A stretch of 50,043 nt of DNA from Bacillus manliponensis (GTDB lineage: Bacteria; Bacillota; Bacilli; Bacillales; Bacillaceae_G). The stretch lies in assembly GCF_000712595.1 (NCBI RefSeq), contig NZ_JOTN01000025.1, forward strand, positions 1 through 50,043. The letters run 5' to 3'. Positions 39,269-49,987 of the stretch are shown here, one piece after another. The first letter of the stretch is position 1. Each line of letters starts with the position of its first letter. The notes under the pieces were generated by a model. It did no database searches and was not told the origin of the DNA. It saw only the letters and a program-made list of their open reading frames with translations. The translations under genes were made by a program, and so were the position numbers.

Positions 39269-40057
39269 ATGATTTTCGTGTTGGATGTAGGAAATACAAA
39301 TGCAGTGCTTGGTGTATTTAAAGATGGTGAGCTTTGCCAACATTGGCGTATGGAAACGGATCGTCATAAGACAGAAGACGAGTATGGGATGTTAGTGAAA
39401 CAATTACTTGAACATGAAGGGCTTACGTTTCATGATATAAAAGGAATTATTATTTCGTCAGTCGTACCGCCTATTATGTTTGCTTTAGAACGCATGTGTG
39501 AAAAGTATTTCGGTATTAAACCACTCGTAGTAGGTCCTGGAATTAAAACAGGTCTCAATATTAAATATGAAAATCCTCGTGAAGTAGGGGCGGATCGTAT
39601 TGTAAATGCAGTAGCTGGTATTCAATTGTATGGAAGTCCGCTTATTATTGTGGATTTTGGTACAGCAACTACATATTGTTATATTGATGAAAATAAAAAT
39701 TATATGGGTGGTGTGATTACACCTGGTATTATGATTTCAGCTGAGGCTCTCTATAATAGAGCAGCTAAACTTCCTCGTATCGAGATTACAAGACCAAGCA
39801 GCGTAATTGGCAAAAATACAGTAAGTGCGATGCAGTCTGGTATTTTATATGGTTATGTTGGGCAAGTAGAAGGTATTGTAAGGCGTATGAAAGCGGAAGC
39901 TAAACAAGAACCAACCGTTATTGCAACAGGTGGATTAGCAAAGTTAATTGCAGAGGAATCTAATGTGATTGATACAGTAGATTCGTTCTTAACATTAAAG
40001 GGACTATATATGTTATATGAGCGTAATGCAAATTTACAACTTGAGAAAGGTGAATAA
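39269..40057 (+). CDS. coaX: type III pantothenate kinase
   Basis: First step of CoA synthesis, the ATP-dependent phosphorylation of pantothenate. It belongs to the CoaX family (ASKHA fold), which needs a monovalent cation and resists feedback by CoA. The 262 residues show the phosphate-binding [12 protein letters not shown] at 6-17, [11 protein letters not shown], and [14 protein letters not shown] near residue 130. The ATG follows GTGGTGAG. The gap to ftsH (39072-39255) has no gene. hslO follows after six bases. Confidence 0.95.
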   Translation: MIFVLDVGNTNAVLGVFKDGELCQHWRMETDRHKTEDEYGMLVKQLLEHEGLTFHDIKGIIISSVVPPIMFALERMCEKYFGIKPLVVGPGIKTGLNIKYENPREVGADRIVNAVAGIQLYGSPLIIVDFGTATTYCYIDENKNYMGGVITPGIMISAEALYNRAAKLPRIEITRPSSVIGKNTVSAMQSGILYGYVGQVEGIVRRMKAEAKQEPTVIATGGLAKLIAEESNVIDTVDSFLTLKGLYMLYERNANLQLEKGE

Positions 40058-40063
40058 GTAAGT

Positions 40064-40939
40064 ATGAAAGATTATTTAGTAAAAGCTTTAGCGTTTGATG
40101 GAGAAGTGCGCGCCTACGGTGTGCGTACAACAAATATAGTAAGTGAGGCACAAAGACGCCATGGTACATGGAGAACTGCTTCAGCAGCATTAGGTCGTTC
40201 TTTAACAGCTGGTGCAATGATGGGAGGTATGTTAAAAGGGGAGCAAAAGCTGACAATTAAAATTGAAGGTAATGGTCCACTAGGTCCAGTTTTAGTAGAT
40301 GCACATGCAAATGGGGATGTACGTGGATATGTAACGAACCCACATGTTGATTTCGAGGCGACAGAGCAAGGGAAATTACGTGTATATGAAGCTGTTGGAA
40401 CAGAAGGTTATTTAACAGTTATTAAGGATATCGGTATGCGTGAGCCGTTTAACGGTCAAGTACCTCTTGTTTCAGGTGAACTAGGAGAAGACTTCACGTA
40501 TTATTTTGCTGTTTCTGAGCAAACGCCATCTTCTGTAGGCGTTGGCGTTCTTGTAAATGGTGACGATAGTATTTTAGCCGCTGGTGGATTTATTGTACAA
40601 ATTATGCCTGGTGCACAAGAAGAAACGATTTCTTATATTGAAGAATGCTTACAAAAGATGAAGCCAGTATCCACTTTAATTGGAGAAGGACTTACTCCAG
40701 AAGAGTTATTGTATGAAGTGTTAGGAAAAGAAAATATAAAAATCTTAGAAACGACTGATGTGCAATTTAATTGTACTTGTTCCCGTGATCGTATTGAAGG
40801 TGTGTTAATTAGTTTAGGTAAAACAGAATTAGCGCAAATACGTGATGAGGAAGAAAAAATGGAAGTACATTGTCATTTCTGTAATGAAACGTATAATTTC
40901 TCCAAAGAAGATATTACGACTTTAATTGAAAACCTATAA
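40064..40939 (+). CDS. hslO: redox-regulated chaperone Hsp33
   Basis: Holdase chaperone switched on by oxidation, when its zinc-binding cysteines form disulfides and the C-terminal region unfolds. The 291 residues begin with [20 protein letters not shown], with [12 protein letters not shown]-type core segments near 45-60. The zinc ligands are CTC (in [12 protein letters not shown]) and CHFC near the C-terminus. AAAGGTGA in the end of coaX is the ribosome site. A long terminator follows, and yacD of B. subtilis is missing after it. Confidence 0.95.
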   Translation: MKDYLVKALAFDGEVRAYGVRTTNIVSEAQRRHGTWRTASAALGRSLTAGAMMGGMLKGEQKLTIKIEGNGPLGPVLVDAHANGDVRGYVTNPHVDFEATEQGKLRVYEAVGTEGYLTVIKDIGMREPFNGQVPLVSGELGEDFTYYFAVSEQTPSSVGVGVLVNGDDSILAAGGFIVQIMPGAQEETISYIEECLQKMKPVSTLIGEGLTPEELLYEVLGKENIKILETTDVQFNCTCSRDRIEGVLISLGKTELAQIRDEEEKMEVHCHFCNETYNFSKEDITTLIENL

Positions 40940-40944
40940 TTACA

Positions 40945-41002
40945 AGAAGGTTATTTGTCTTTTTAGAATCATCTAAATAGATTGACAAATAACCTTTTGT
41001 TT
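40945..41002 (+). terminator. long terminator after hslO
   Basis: AAGGTTATTTGTC (40947-40959) pairs with GACAAATAACCTT (40984-40996). An inner TTTAGA/TCTAAA stem extends the hairpin, and a T-rich tail follows. Confidence 0.82.
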
Positions 41003-41054
41003 GGCAAAATGTTTATAAAACCAATAAAAATACTTGGTGTTAGGAGTGGCGATC

Positions 41055-41978
41055 ATGCGAGTGGCACAATCAGTTTCAGATTTAATTGGAAAAACCCCAA
41101 TTGTTAAATTGAACCGCATCGTAGAAGATGGTAGCGCAGACGTTTATTTGAAATTAGAATTTATGAATCCTGGAAGCAGCGTAAAAGACCGTATCGCATT
41201 AGCGATGGTTGAGGACGCTGAGAAGAAAGGATTATTACAAGAAGGCGATACAATTATTGAGCCAACAAGTGGGAACACTGGTATTGGGTTGGCGATGGTA
41301 GCAGCGGCAAAAGGATATAAGACGATATTAGTAATGCCAGAAACAATGAGTGTGGAACGTCGTAATTTATTACGTGCTTATGGGGCGGAATTGGTATTAA
41401 CACCTGGACCAGAAGGAATGGGAGGTGCAATTCGTCAAGCAACGGAACTTGCAAAAGAACATGGGTATTTTATGCCACAGCAGTTTCAAAATGAATCTAA
41501 TCCTGAGATTCATCGCCTTACAACAGGACCAGAAATTGTCCAGCAAATGGGAGATCAATTAGATGCTTTCGTATCGGGGATTGGTACAGGTGGAACAATT
41601 ACAGGTGCTGGTGAAGTATTGAAAGAGCATTATAAAGATATTAAAATTTATGCAGTTGAGCCTGCGGATTCACCTGTTTTATCTGGTGGAAAACCAGGTC
41701 CGCATAAAATTCAAGGTATCGGTGCAGGCTTTGTTCCTAACATTTTAAACATAGAAGTATATGATGAAATCGTTCAAGTGAAGACAGAACAAGCATTTGA
41801 ATATGCACGAAGAGTAGCTGGGGAAGAAGGGATTTTAGTTGGTATTTCTTCTGGTGCAGCAATTTATGCAGCCATCCAAGTAGCAAAGCAGCTTGGTAAA
41901 GGGAAAAAAGTACTTGTTATTATTCCGAGTAATGGTGAACGTTACTTAAGTACACCATTATATCAATTTGAATCATAA
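41055..41978 (+). CDS. cysK: cysteine synthase A
   Basis: O-acetylserine sulfhydrylase, making cysteine from O-acetylserine and sulfide; in B. subtilis it also modulates CymR. The 307 residues carry the PLP lysine K44 in [11 protein letters not shown], the substrate loop [10 protein letters not shown], and the phosphate-binding [10 protein letters not shown]. The C-terminal [11 protein letters not shown] is also conserved. ATG 41055 follows AGGAGTG. Neither an S-box nor a T-box is seen in the 50-base leader. A terminator follows. Confidence 0.96.
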   Translation: MRVAQSVSDLIGKTPIVKLNRIVEDGSADVYLKLEFMNPGSSVKDRIALAMVEDAEKKGLLQEGDTIIEPTSGNTGIGLAMVAAAKGYKTILVMPETMSVERRNLLRAYGAELVLTPGPEGMGGAIRQATELAKEHGYFMPQQFQNESNPEIHRLTTGPEIVQQMGDQLDAFVSGIGTGGTITGAGEVLKEHYKDIKIYAVEPADSPVLSGGKPGPHKIQGIGAGFVPNILNIEVYDEIVQVKTEQAFEYARRVAGEEGILVGISSGAAIYAAIQVAKQLGKGKKVLVIIPSNGERYLSTPLYQFES

Positions 41979-41985
41979 TTATATG

Positions 41986-42024
41986 GAAAAAGCGTTCCGG
42001 ATACGGGATGCTTTTTCTTTTTTC
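41986..42024 (+). terminator. terminator after cysK
   Basis: AAAAAGCGTTCCG pairs imperfectly with CGGGATGCTTTTT (one bulged or wobble region), followed by CTTTTTTC. Confidence 0.82.
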
Positions 42025-42083
42025 GTTTGAAAATAGGAAAAGAGTGAACGACTAATAAACTTCATGTAAAATAAATAATAGCG

Positions 42084-42236
42084 ATAAAGTGAAACTTCAA
42101 TTAGTGGGTGGTTTCATCTCTAACTGATTGTCAGTTGAACCAATCGAGCTTTTATGGGCTGCCCAACTCCCATCTGAACTTCTCTGAATCCTCTGAGTTT
42201 TGAGGTGGGGCTTATAACTCGTTAAGGCGGGATGAA
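42084..42236 (+). repeat. dispersed repeat, bcr1-like, full-length copy
   Basis: About 150 bases with no coding potential, running from AAAGTGAAACTTCAATTAGT to GTTAAGGCGGGATGAA. It has internal hairpins: AACTGA/TCAGTT (42122-42136), ATGGG/CCCAT, and CCTC/GAGG near 42190-42205. Size and ends resemble the B. cereus-group bcr1 repeat as I recall it. Two shortened relatives occur at 6772 and 34796. It fills most of the cysK-pabB gap; the rest (42237-42315) shows nothing further. Confidence 0.68.
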
Positions 42237-42324
42237 GAGAATTTTTTTAGTAGTAAAGGTACGAAGACTACTGGAATACATTCCTCGTTTTTAATGGGGG
42301 AAGAAAAGAAGAAGAGGTGTTCAA

Positions 42325-43722
42325 ATGCAACGAAGACAATCTTTAGCAATTTCATTTCCATATGAACTAGATTTTTTTAAGCAGTATAAATTTCTTTCGC
42401 AAAAGAAGAAGCACCATATTATTTTAGAGAGCGGCCGTGGTGGGCGTTATAGTATTGTTGGCCTTGATCCGGTAGCAATTATTCAAGGGAAAGATAATGC
42501 TTTACATATATTCGAAAATGAGAAGGAAACAATAGAAGAAGGGAATCCATTACAGCTCATGCAGCAATATATGGAGAAGTGGCATACGGAATACAATCCA
42601 GATTATCCACCGTTTCAAGGTGGGGCGATCGGTTATTTTAGTTATGACTGCATTAGATATATTGAAAAGATTCCTGCTTTAGCAAAAGAAGATATCAATA
42701 TACCAGATGTCTTTTTCTTACTATTTGATGATGTGTTTATTTACGATCATAAAGAAAAAGTCTTATGGATTACGACGCATTATACAGATGATGCACAAGA
42801 AGCGGAAAATCGTTTAAATATATTAAAAGAAACATGGATGTCAGAAGCTCCTAATGTGACAATTCCTTTTGCTCCTCTAGCAAGTTATAAAGAGGATGTA
42901 TCATTTACAGAAGAAACATTCGTGGGAGCAGTGCAGCGTATTCAAGAATATATAGGAGCTGGTGATGTCTTTCAGGTGAATTTATCAACGCGTCAAGAAA
43001 AGACCTTGCAAACGCATCCGCTTGAAATTTATACAAAGTTACGTGAAATCAATCCATCGCCATATATGGGATATTTAGAGCTTGGAGATTTTCAAATTGT
43101 AAGTGGTTCTCCCGAATTGTTAATTAAGAAGCAAGGAGACGAAGTAAGCACACGCCCGATTGCAGGTACACGTTCGCGTGGAAGAGATGAGAAAGAAGAT
43201 GAACAGCTTGCAAAAGAACTCATTGAAAATGAAAAAGAGTGTGCTGAGCATGTCATGCTTGTTGATTTAGAACGAAATGATTTAGGGCGAGTGTGTGAGT
43301 ACGGAACAGTGGAAGTAGATGAGTTTATGGTGATTGAAAAGTACTCTCATGTCATGCACATTGTTTCAAATGTTCGTGGTGAACTTCAGAAAGGAAAAGA
43401 TGCATTTGATGTGACGAAGGCTGTTTTTCCAGGTGGAACAATTACAGGAGCGCCTAAAATTCGTACGATGGAAATTATTGAAGAACTTGAACCCGTTCGT
43501 CGTGGTATTTACACCGGTTCGATTGGGTGGATTGGTTATTCAGGAGATATGGAATTAAACATTGTAATTCGTACGCTCCTTGCAAAAGATGGACAAGCTT
43601 ATGTACAAGCTGGGGCTGGAATTGTTATTGATTCAAACCCGCACAATGAATATAAAGAATCGTTAAAGAAAGCAATTGCTTTATGGCGTGCAAAAGAAAG
43701 TAGCGAAGAAACGGTTAGGTGA
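42325..43722 (+). CDS. pabB: aminodeoxychorismate synthase component I
   Basis: Converts chorismate and ammonia to 4-amino-4-deoxychorismate for folate. The 465-residue chorismate-utilising enzyme has an N-terminal TrpE-like domain and the catalytic C-terminal domain. The latter contains [60 protein letters not shown] and the Mg-site ending [20 protein letters not shown] rather than PIKGT is the family variation seen in amphibolic Bacillus enzymes. It overlaps the pabA ribosome site and heads the folate operon. Confidence 0.94.
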   Translation: MQRRQSLAISFPYELDFFKQYKFLSQKKKHHIILESGRGGRYSIVGLDPVAIIQGKDNALHIFENEKETIEEGNPLQLMQQYMEKWHTEYNPDYPPFQGGAIGYFSYDCIRYIEKIPALAKEDINIPDVFFLLFDDVFIYDHKEKVLWITTHYTDDAQEAENRLNILKETWMSEAPNVTIPFAPLASYKEDVSFTEETFVGAVQRIQEYIGAGDVFQVNLSTRQEKTLQTHPLEIYTKLREINPSPYMGYLELGDFQIVSGSPELLIKKQGDEVSTRPIAGTRSRGRDEKEDEQLAKELIENEKECAEHVMLVDLERNDLGRVCEYGTVEVDEFMVIEKYSHVMHIVSNVRGELQKGKDAFDVTKAVFPGGTITGAPKIRTMEIIEELEPVRRGIYTGSIGWIGYSGDMELNIVIRTLLAKDGQAYVQAGAGIVIDSNPHNEYKESLKKAIALWRAKESSEETVR

Positions 43723-43727
43723 GAAAA

Positions 43728-44315
43728 ATGATATTAATGATTGATAACTATGATTCCTTTACGTTTAATTTAGTGCAGTTTCTTGGAGAGCTTGGACAAA
43801 CGTTAGTTGTAAAACGAAATGATGAGATTACAATTGAAGAAATTGAGGGAATGAAGCCGGATTTCTTAATGATTTCACCGGGACCTTGTAGTCCAGATGA
43901 AGCGGGTATTAGTATGGATGTGATTCGTCATTTTGCTGGGAAAATCCCGATTTTTGGTGTGTGTTTAGGACATCAATCGATTGCGCAAGTCTTTGGTGGT
44001 GATGTAGTTCGTGCAGAACGTTTAATGCACGGGAAGACGTCTCCAATGCATCATAATGGAGAAACGATTTTCGCTGATATTCCAAATCCCTTTACAGCAA
44101 CACGCTATCATTCACTTATCGTAAAGAAAGAAACATTACCAGATTGTTTAGAAGTTACGTCTTGGACAGAGGAAGGAGAAATTATGGCGCTTCGTCATAA
44201 AACGTTACCGATTGAAGGTGTACAGTTTCATCCAGAATCTATTATGACTTCTCATGGAAAAGAGTTACTTCAAAACTTTATTCGTCATTATAGCCGGAGA
44301 GAGGCGTTATGTTAA
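43728..44315 (+). CDS. pabA: aminodeoxychorismate/anthranilate synthase component II (glutamine amidotransferase)
   Basis: 195-residue class I glutaminase that supplies ammonia to PabB, and in Bacillus also to TrpE. The triad is visible: nucleophile Cys in [12 protein letters not shown] near residue 79, and His/Glu in [11 protein letters not shown] near 170. The ATG at 43728 gives [15 protein letters not shown] and lies five bases after AGGTGAG; a GTG nine bases earlier is inside that site. It is six bases past pabB and overlaps pabC by seven. Confidence 0.95.
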   Translation: MILMIDNYDSFTFNLVQFLGELGQTLVVKRNDEITIEEIEGMKPDFLMISPGPCSPDEAGISMDVIRHFAGKIPIFGVCLGHQSIAQVFGGDVVRAERLMHGKTSPMHHNGETIFADIPNPFTATRYHSLIVKKETLPDCLEVTSWTEEGEIMALRHKTLPIEGVQFHPESIMTSHGKELLQNFIRHYSRREALC

Positions 44316-45166
44316 TTTATGTGAATGGTTCATTTGTAGATGCAAGTGAGGCGAAGATCTCTCCATATGACCATGGTTATTTATATGGTCTTGGTGTATT
44401 TGAGACGTTTCGTATTTATAATGGACATCCTTTTTTATTTGATGATCACTACGAGCGGCTTATGACCGCTCTTTCCTCTTTACATATTCGCTGGAATATG
44501 ACAAAAGCGGATATTAGAGGGATTATAGAGAATCTTCTTGTGAAAAATGAGTTGCAGCATGCCTATATTCGTTTGAATGTATCAGCGGGTATTGGTGAGA
44601 TTGGATTGCAGACAGATGAGTATGAAGAACCTTCTCTTATCGTATTTGTAAAGCCTTTACATGCACCGGGTGAAATTGTCGAAAAAGAAGGTGTAATTTT
44701 ACGACAGACTCGTAATACGCCAGAGGGCAAAGTTCGTTTAAAGTCACATCATTATTTGAATAATATTTTAGGGAAACGTGAGCTAGGGAATACGAATACA
44801 AAGGAAGGTATTTTTCTTACGAAAGAAGGATATGTTGCTGAAGGGATTGTTTCGAATCTCTTTTTTGTAAAAAATCATATTTTATATACACCTGCTTTGC
44901 AGACGGGGATTTTAAATGGTATTACACGTATGTTTATCCTTAAAATCGCCGAAAGATTAAATTTAAAAGTGAAGGAAGATTTCTTTTTACAGGAGGAACT
45001 TCTTGCAGCAGATGAGGTATTTGTAACGAACTCTATTCAAGAAATTGTGCCGATTGTTAACATCGGGGAGGTTCGTTTTCCTGGGAAACAAGGAGTGATT
45101 ACAAACGAGATTCTTTCGATATATAGCGAGCATCGTGAGATTTTGTGGAGCAAGGATGAGTTGTGA
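44309..45166 (+). CDS. pabC: aminodeoxychorismate lyase
   Basis: Fold-type IV PLP enzyme releasing pyruvate and p-aminobenzoate from aminodeoxychorismate. The 285 residues have the start [32 protein letters not shown], and the PLP-lysine segment [14 protein letters not shown]. Also present are [12 protein letters not shown] and [14 protein letters not shown], which bind cofactor phosphate. It resembles D-amino acid aminotransferases, but position between pabA and folP decides the call. The ATG follows GGAGAGAGG inside pabA. Confidence 0.93.
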   Translation: MLIYVNGSFVDASEAKISPYDHGYLYGLGVFETFRIYNGHPFLFDDHYERLMTALSSLHIRWNMTKADIRGIIENLLVKNELQHAYIRLNVSAGIGEIGLQTDEYEEPSLIVFVKPLHAPGEIVEKEGVILRQTRNTPEGKVRLKSHHYLNNILGKRELGNTNTKEGIFLTKEGYVAEGIVSNLFFVKNHILYTPALQTGILNGITRMFILKIAERLNLKVKEDFFLQEELLAADEVFVTNSIQEIVPIVNIGEVRFPGKQGVITNEILSIYSEHREILWSKDEL

Positions 45167-45182
45167 GGAGGGAATGAAGAAT

Positions 45183-46025
45183 ATGAAATACGATTACAAA
45201 GTGAAGTGTGGTCGATATACATTAGACTTCAATGAGAAGACATATATTATGGGGATTTTAAATGCAACACCAGATTCTTTTTCAGACGGTGGAAGCTATA
45301 ACGAAGTAGAAGCTGCCATTCGTCATGCGGTTGAAATGGTGAAGGAAGGTGCGCATATTATTGATATTGGTGGAGAATCCACCCGTCCGGGGTTTGCAAA
45401 AGTATCGGAAGAAGAAGAGTTAAAGCGTGTTGTTCCGATTATTGAAGCTGTTTCGAATGAGGTAAATGTACCAATTTCTATCGATACGTATAAGGCCGAA
45501 GTAGCGAAGCGAGCAATTGAGGCAGGTGCTCATATTATCAATGATGTATGGGGAGCGAAGGCTGAGCCAAAAATTGCCGAAGTAGCGGCGCACTATGATG
45601 TACCGATTATTTTAATGCATAACCGAGATAATATGAACTACCGCAATTTGATGTCAGATATGATTTTTGATTTATATGAAAGCGTAAGAATCGCAAAAAA
45701 TGCTGGTGTACGGGATGAGAATATTATTTTGGATCCAGGTCTAGGGTTTGCAAAAACAATGGATCAAAATTTGGAAGTTATGCGTAATCTTGAACAATTA
45801 CATGTACTTGGCTACCCAATCCTCCTTGGGACTTCTCGAAAATCGTTTATTGGCCATGTGTTAGACCTTCCGGTAGACGAGCGAGTAGAGGGTACAGGAG
45901 CTACAGTTTGTCTAGGGATTCAAAAAGGATGCTCAATTGTACGAGTGCACGATGTGAAAGAAATGGATCGGATGACAAAAATGATGGATGCTATGCTTGG
46001 CAAAGGAGGGAATGGAGTTGGATAA
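45183..46025 (+). CDS. folP: dihydropteroate synthase
   Basis: Condenses p-aminobenzoate with 6-hydroxymethyl-dihydropterin diphosphate; the sulfonamide target. The 280-residue TIM barrel has IMGILNATPDSFSDGGSY near residue 22 and IIDIGGESTRPG near 60. Also visible are SIDTYKAEVA, IINDVWGAKA and DPGLGFAKT. NAT replaces the more common NVT. The ATG at 45183 is ten bases after GAGGAGGG; the ATG at 45174 abuts that site. Confidence 0.95.
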   Translation: MKYDYKVKCGRYTLDFNEKTYIMGILNATPDSFSDGGSYNEVEAAIRHAVEMVKEGAHIIDIGGESTRPGFAKVSEEEELKRVVPIIEAVSNEVNVPISIDTYKAEVAKRAIEAGAHIINDVWGAKAEPKIAEVAAHYDVPIILMHNRDNMNYRNLMSDMIFDLYESVRIAKNAGVRDENIILDPGLGFAKTMDQNLEVMRNLEQLHVLGYPILLGTSRKSFIGHVLDLPVDERVEGTGATVCLGIQKGCSIVRVHDVKEMDRMTKMMDAMLGKGGNGVG

Positions 46026-46380
46026 AATCTTCGTCCATGATATGGAATTTTACGGATATCACGGTGTATTTCCAGAAGAGAATAAATTAGGACAACGTTT
46101 TAAAGTGGATTTAACTGTAGAGTTAGACTTGAAGAAAGCTGGGCAAAGTGACAACTTAGAGCACTCTGTTAACTATGGGGAATTGTATGAGCTTTGTAAG
46201 CGTGTTGTTGAAGGAGAAACGTACAAGCTTGTTGAGAGCATCGCGGAGAATATTGCGGCAAATATATTAGCGCAGTACAATTGTATTAGTCGTTGTACTG
46301 TAAAGGTGATAAAACCAGACCCTCCAATCCCGGGTCATTACCGTGCGGTAGCGGTAGAAATTGTGAGAGAACGTTCATGA
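46018..46380 (+). CDS. folB: dihydroneopterin aldolase
   Basis: Cleaves 7,8-dihydroneopterin to 6-hydroxymethyl-dihydropterin and glycolaldehyde. The 120-residue tunnelling-fold protein shows MEFYGYHGVFPEENKLGQRF, the NYGELYELC segment, LVESIAENIA, and the C-terminal KPDPPIPGHYRAVAVEI with the catalytic lysine. The TTG at 46018 is seven bases after AAAGGAGGG, while the ATG at 46012 is only one base away. It overlaps folP by eight bases and folK by four. Confidence 0.94.
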   Translation: MDKIFVHDMEFYGYHGVFPEENKLGQRFKVDLTVELDLKKAGQSDNLEHSVNYGELYELCKRVVEGETYKLVESIAENIAANILAQYNCISRCTVKVIKPDPPIPGHYRAVAVEIVRERS

Positions 46381-46892
46381 AACATATAGCTTATATTGCG
46401 CTTGGGTCGAATATAGGTGAGCGCTATGCTTATTTATTAGAAGCGATTGAAATGTTAGGGGGGCATTCGCAAATTCGCGTTGAGGATATTTCCTCTGTGT
46501 ATGAAACAGATCCGGTTGGTTATACAGACCAAGATAAATTTTTAAATTTAGTAATAAAAATTTCTACCAATTTATCACCGCAAGAATTACTGAAAGTAAC
46601 GCAAAAGACTGAGAATGAATTAGGAAGAAAAAGGGAAGTTCGATGGGGGCCGCGTACCATTGACCTTGACATCCTTCTCTATAATCATGAAAATATTGAA
46701 GCAGAGAATCTTATCGTTCCGCATCCGCGGATGTTTGAAAGAGCTTTTGTTATCGTTCCGTTGTTGGAGATTAATCAAGAGATAAAACAAAACATTTCAC
46801 GTTCACAAGTAGAAGAAATGAAAAGGCGAGAGGGAGTAACGGTATGGAAGCAGAGAAATGGGGAAGACGCATTCGTGCTTTTCGGAAGTTGA
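46377..46892 (+). CDS. folK: 6-hydroxymethyl-7,8-dihydropterin pyrophosphokinase
   Basis: Transfers pyrophosphate from ATP to hydroxymethyl-dihydropterin, feeding FolP. The 171 residues have ALGSNIGERYAYL, SSVYETDPVGYTDQDKFLN, and the ATP/Mg motif RWGPRTIDLDILLY. The ATG overlaps the folB stop (ATGA). The last 49 bases are shared, in another frame, with yazB. Confidence 0.95.
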   Translation: MKHIAYIALGSNIGERYAYLLEAIEMLGGHSQIRVEDISSVYETDPVGYTDQDKFLNLVIKISTNLSPQELLKVTQKTENELGRKREVRWGPRTIDLDILLYNHENIEAENLIVPHPRMFERAFVIVPLLEINQEIKQNISRSQVEEMKRREGVTVWKQRNGEDAFVLFGS

Positions 46893-47047
46893 AAGGCTAT
46901 ACGCAAGAAGGTTTTGCAAAAGAATTAGGGGTATCTGTATCGGTTTTAGGTGAAGTTGAGAGGGGGAATCGTATTCCGACTCAAGAATTTGTTGTGGAAG
47001 TTTCTAAAACATTAAATGTTTCGATAGAAGAATTAATGCCGAAGTAA
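46844..47047 (+). CDS. yazB: XRE-family HTH protein YazB
   Basis: 67-residue single-domain DNA-binding protein. The Cro/C1 helix-turn-helix spans about 9-62: RRIRAFRKLKGYTQEGFAKE, then LGVSVSVLGEVERGNRIPT, then the third-helix region ending LNVSIEELMPK. The target is unknown. It starts within folK (49-base overlap) after GAGGGAG, so its synthesis is tied to the folate operon. The same arrangement exists in B. subtilis. Confidence 0.9.
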   Translation: MEAEKWGRRIRAFRKLKGYTQEGFAKELGVSVSVLGEVERGNRIPTQEFVVEVSKTLNVSIEELMPK

Positions 47048-47066
47048 CGTGAAAGGAGACAATTGT

Positions 47067-48065
47067 GTGTTAAAGATTGCAAACATTGAAATGAAAAACC
47101 CGGTTGTATTAGCACCTATGGCTGGAGTATGTAACTCCGCATTCCGTTTAACGGTAAAAGAGTTTGGTGCAGGGTTAGTGTGTGCAGAAATGGTAAGTGA
47201 TAAGGCGATTTTATTTAACAATCAAAAAACATTAGATATGTTATATATTGATGAAAGAGAAAAACCGCTAAGCTTACAAATTTTTGGTGGGGAAAAAGAA
47301 ACGCTTGTTGAAGCGGCGAAGTATGTAGATAAAAATACGACAGCAGATATTATCGATATTAATATGGGTTGTCCAGTTCCGAAAATTACAAAGTGTGATG
47401 CAGGAGCGAAGTGGTTGCTAGATCCGAATAAAGTGTACGAAATGGTAGCATCTGTCGTTGATGCGGTAGAAAAGCCGGTTACAGTAAAAATGCGTACTGG
47501 TTGGGATGAAGAACATATTTTCGCTATTGAAAATGCACAGGCAGTTGAGCGTGCAGGTGGGCAAGCGGTGGCTGTTCATGGTCGTACACGTGTACAGATG
47601 TATGAAGGAAGAGCAGACTGGGATATTATTAAGCAAGTGAAACAAGCGATTAATATTCCTGTTATCGGAAATGGTGATGTTGAAACGCCTCAAGATGCAA
47701 AGCGTATGCTTGATGAAATTGGTGTTGATGGTGTTATGATTGGCCGAGCAGCACTTGGTAACCCTTGGATGATCTATCGTACGGTTAAGTATTTAGAGAC
47801 AGGTGAACTTATGCCAGAACCATCAGTACGTGAGAAGATTGATGTATGTATGCTTCATCTAGATCGTCTAATTGACTTAAAGAATGAAGATATCGCAGTA
47901 CGCGAAATGCGTAAGCATGCTGCGTGGTATTTAAAAAGTGTTCGTGGTAATGCAAAAGTGCGTAATGGAATTAATGTATGTAACACACGTGCTGACTTTG
48001 CTTCTTTATTACATGGGTTTGTAGAAGAAGTTGAAGAGAAACAAAAGTCAATTCAAATTGGTTAA
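47067..48065 (+). CDS. dusB: tRNA-dihydrouridine synthase DusB
   Basis: FMN enzyme reducing uridines to dihydrouridine in tRNA D-loops (B. subtilis YacF/DusB1). The 332-residue TIM barrel has VVLAPMAGVCNSAFRLTVKE for FMN, the catalytic-cysteine region INMGCPVPKITKCDAGAKWL, AVHGRTRVQMYEG, and PVIGNGDVETPQDA. The GTG at 47067 follows AAAGGAGA (47051-47058) and gives MLKIANIEMKNPVVL. It ends the folate-operon transcript; a terminator follows. Confidence 0.95.
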   Translation: MLKIANIEMKNPVVLAPMAGVCNSAFRLTVKEFGAGLVCAEMVSDKAILFNNQKTLDMLYIDEREKPLSLQIFGGEKETLVEAAKYVDKNTTADIIDINMGCPVPKITKCDAGAKWLLDPNKVYEMVASVVDAVEKPVTVKMRTGWDEEHIFAIENAQAVERAGGQAVAVHGRTRVQMYEGRADWDIIKQVKQAINIPVIGNGDVETPQDAKRMLDEIGVDGVMIGRAALGNPWMIYRTVKYLETGELMPEPSVREKIDVCMLHLDRLIDLKNEDIAVREMRKHAAWYLKSVRGNAKVRNGINVCNTRADFASLLHGFVEEVEEKQKSIQIG

Positions 48066-48126
48066 GAGTAGGAGTGGGGGTTTGACATTCATGCTCCGAC
48101 TACCTATAATTACGTCTAAGAATAAG

Positions 48127-48156
48127 AACTGCCAGTGCATTGCTGGCAGTTTTTCT
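48127..48156 (+). terminator. terminator after dusB
   Basis: A perfect 9-bp stem AACTGCCAG / CTGGCAGTT with a 7-base loop, followed by TTTTTC. Confidence 0.9.
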
Positions 48157-48158
48157 AG

Positions 48159-48186
48159 TTGCATAGAAAATGTTATACTGTATATA
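48159..48186 (+). promoter_or_regulatory. candidate lysS promoter
   Basis: TTGCAT (48159-48164), a 16-bp spacer, then TATATA (48181-48186). TATACT at 48174-48179 is an alternative -10 with a poor -35. No T-box or L-box (lysine riboswitch) structure precedes lysS. Confidence 0.4.
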
Positions 48187-48202
48187 TTGTAAATTTTAAT
48201 AG

Positions 48203-49721
<1,519 letters not shown>

Positions 49722-49723
<2 letters not shown>

Positions 49724-49751
49724 GCTTTGGAGATTTCTCCAAAGCTTTTTT
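49722..49751 (+). terminator. terminator after lysS
   Basis: AAGCTTTGGAGA pairs with TCTCCAAAGCTT around a 2-base centre, followed by TTTTTT. It overlaps the last base of the lysS stop region. Confidence 0.9.
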
Positions 49752-49864
49752 AATTCTGGTTAGATATTATTATTGTAGTGTAATGTTTATGTGAAGGAAT
49801 AAAAGGGATAATGAAGGTGTTTTTCTAATGTTTTATAGGTAGTAAAGTTTTTTTAAAAAAGCTA

Positions 49865-49893
49865 TTGCATTTTAATAAGTGAACTGGTATATT
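49865..49893 (+). promoter_or_regulatory. rRNA operon promoter P1
   Basis: TTGCAT (49865-49870), a 17-bp spacer, then TATATT (49888-49893). It is the upstream one of two promoters before the rrn leader; the stretch 49754-49864 before it is AT-rich with no gene. Confidence 0.65.
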
Positions 49894-49958
49894 TATATTC
49901 GTTGCCGCAAGAGGCAGCGGACGAAAGAAATGAAAACAACTTTTAAATAAAAAAGTTG

Positions 49959-49987
49959 TTGACGAAAATATAACGAAATGTTATATT
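49959..49987 (+). promoter_or_regulatory. rRNA operon promoter P2
   Basis: TTGACG (49959-49964), a 17-bp spacer, then TATATT (49982-49987), about 94 bp after P1 as in Bacillus tandem rrn promoters. Its -35 lies in the right arm of an inverted repeat AACAACTTTT/AAAAGTTGTT (49935-49944, 49951-49960). Confidence 0.78.
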
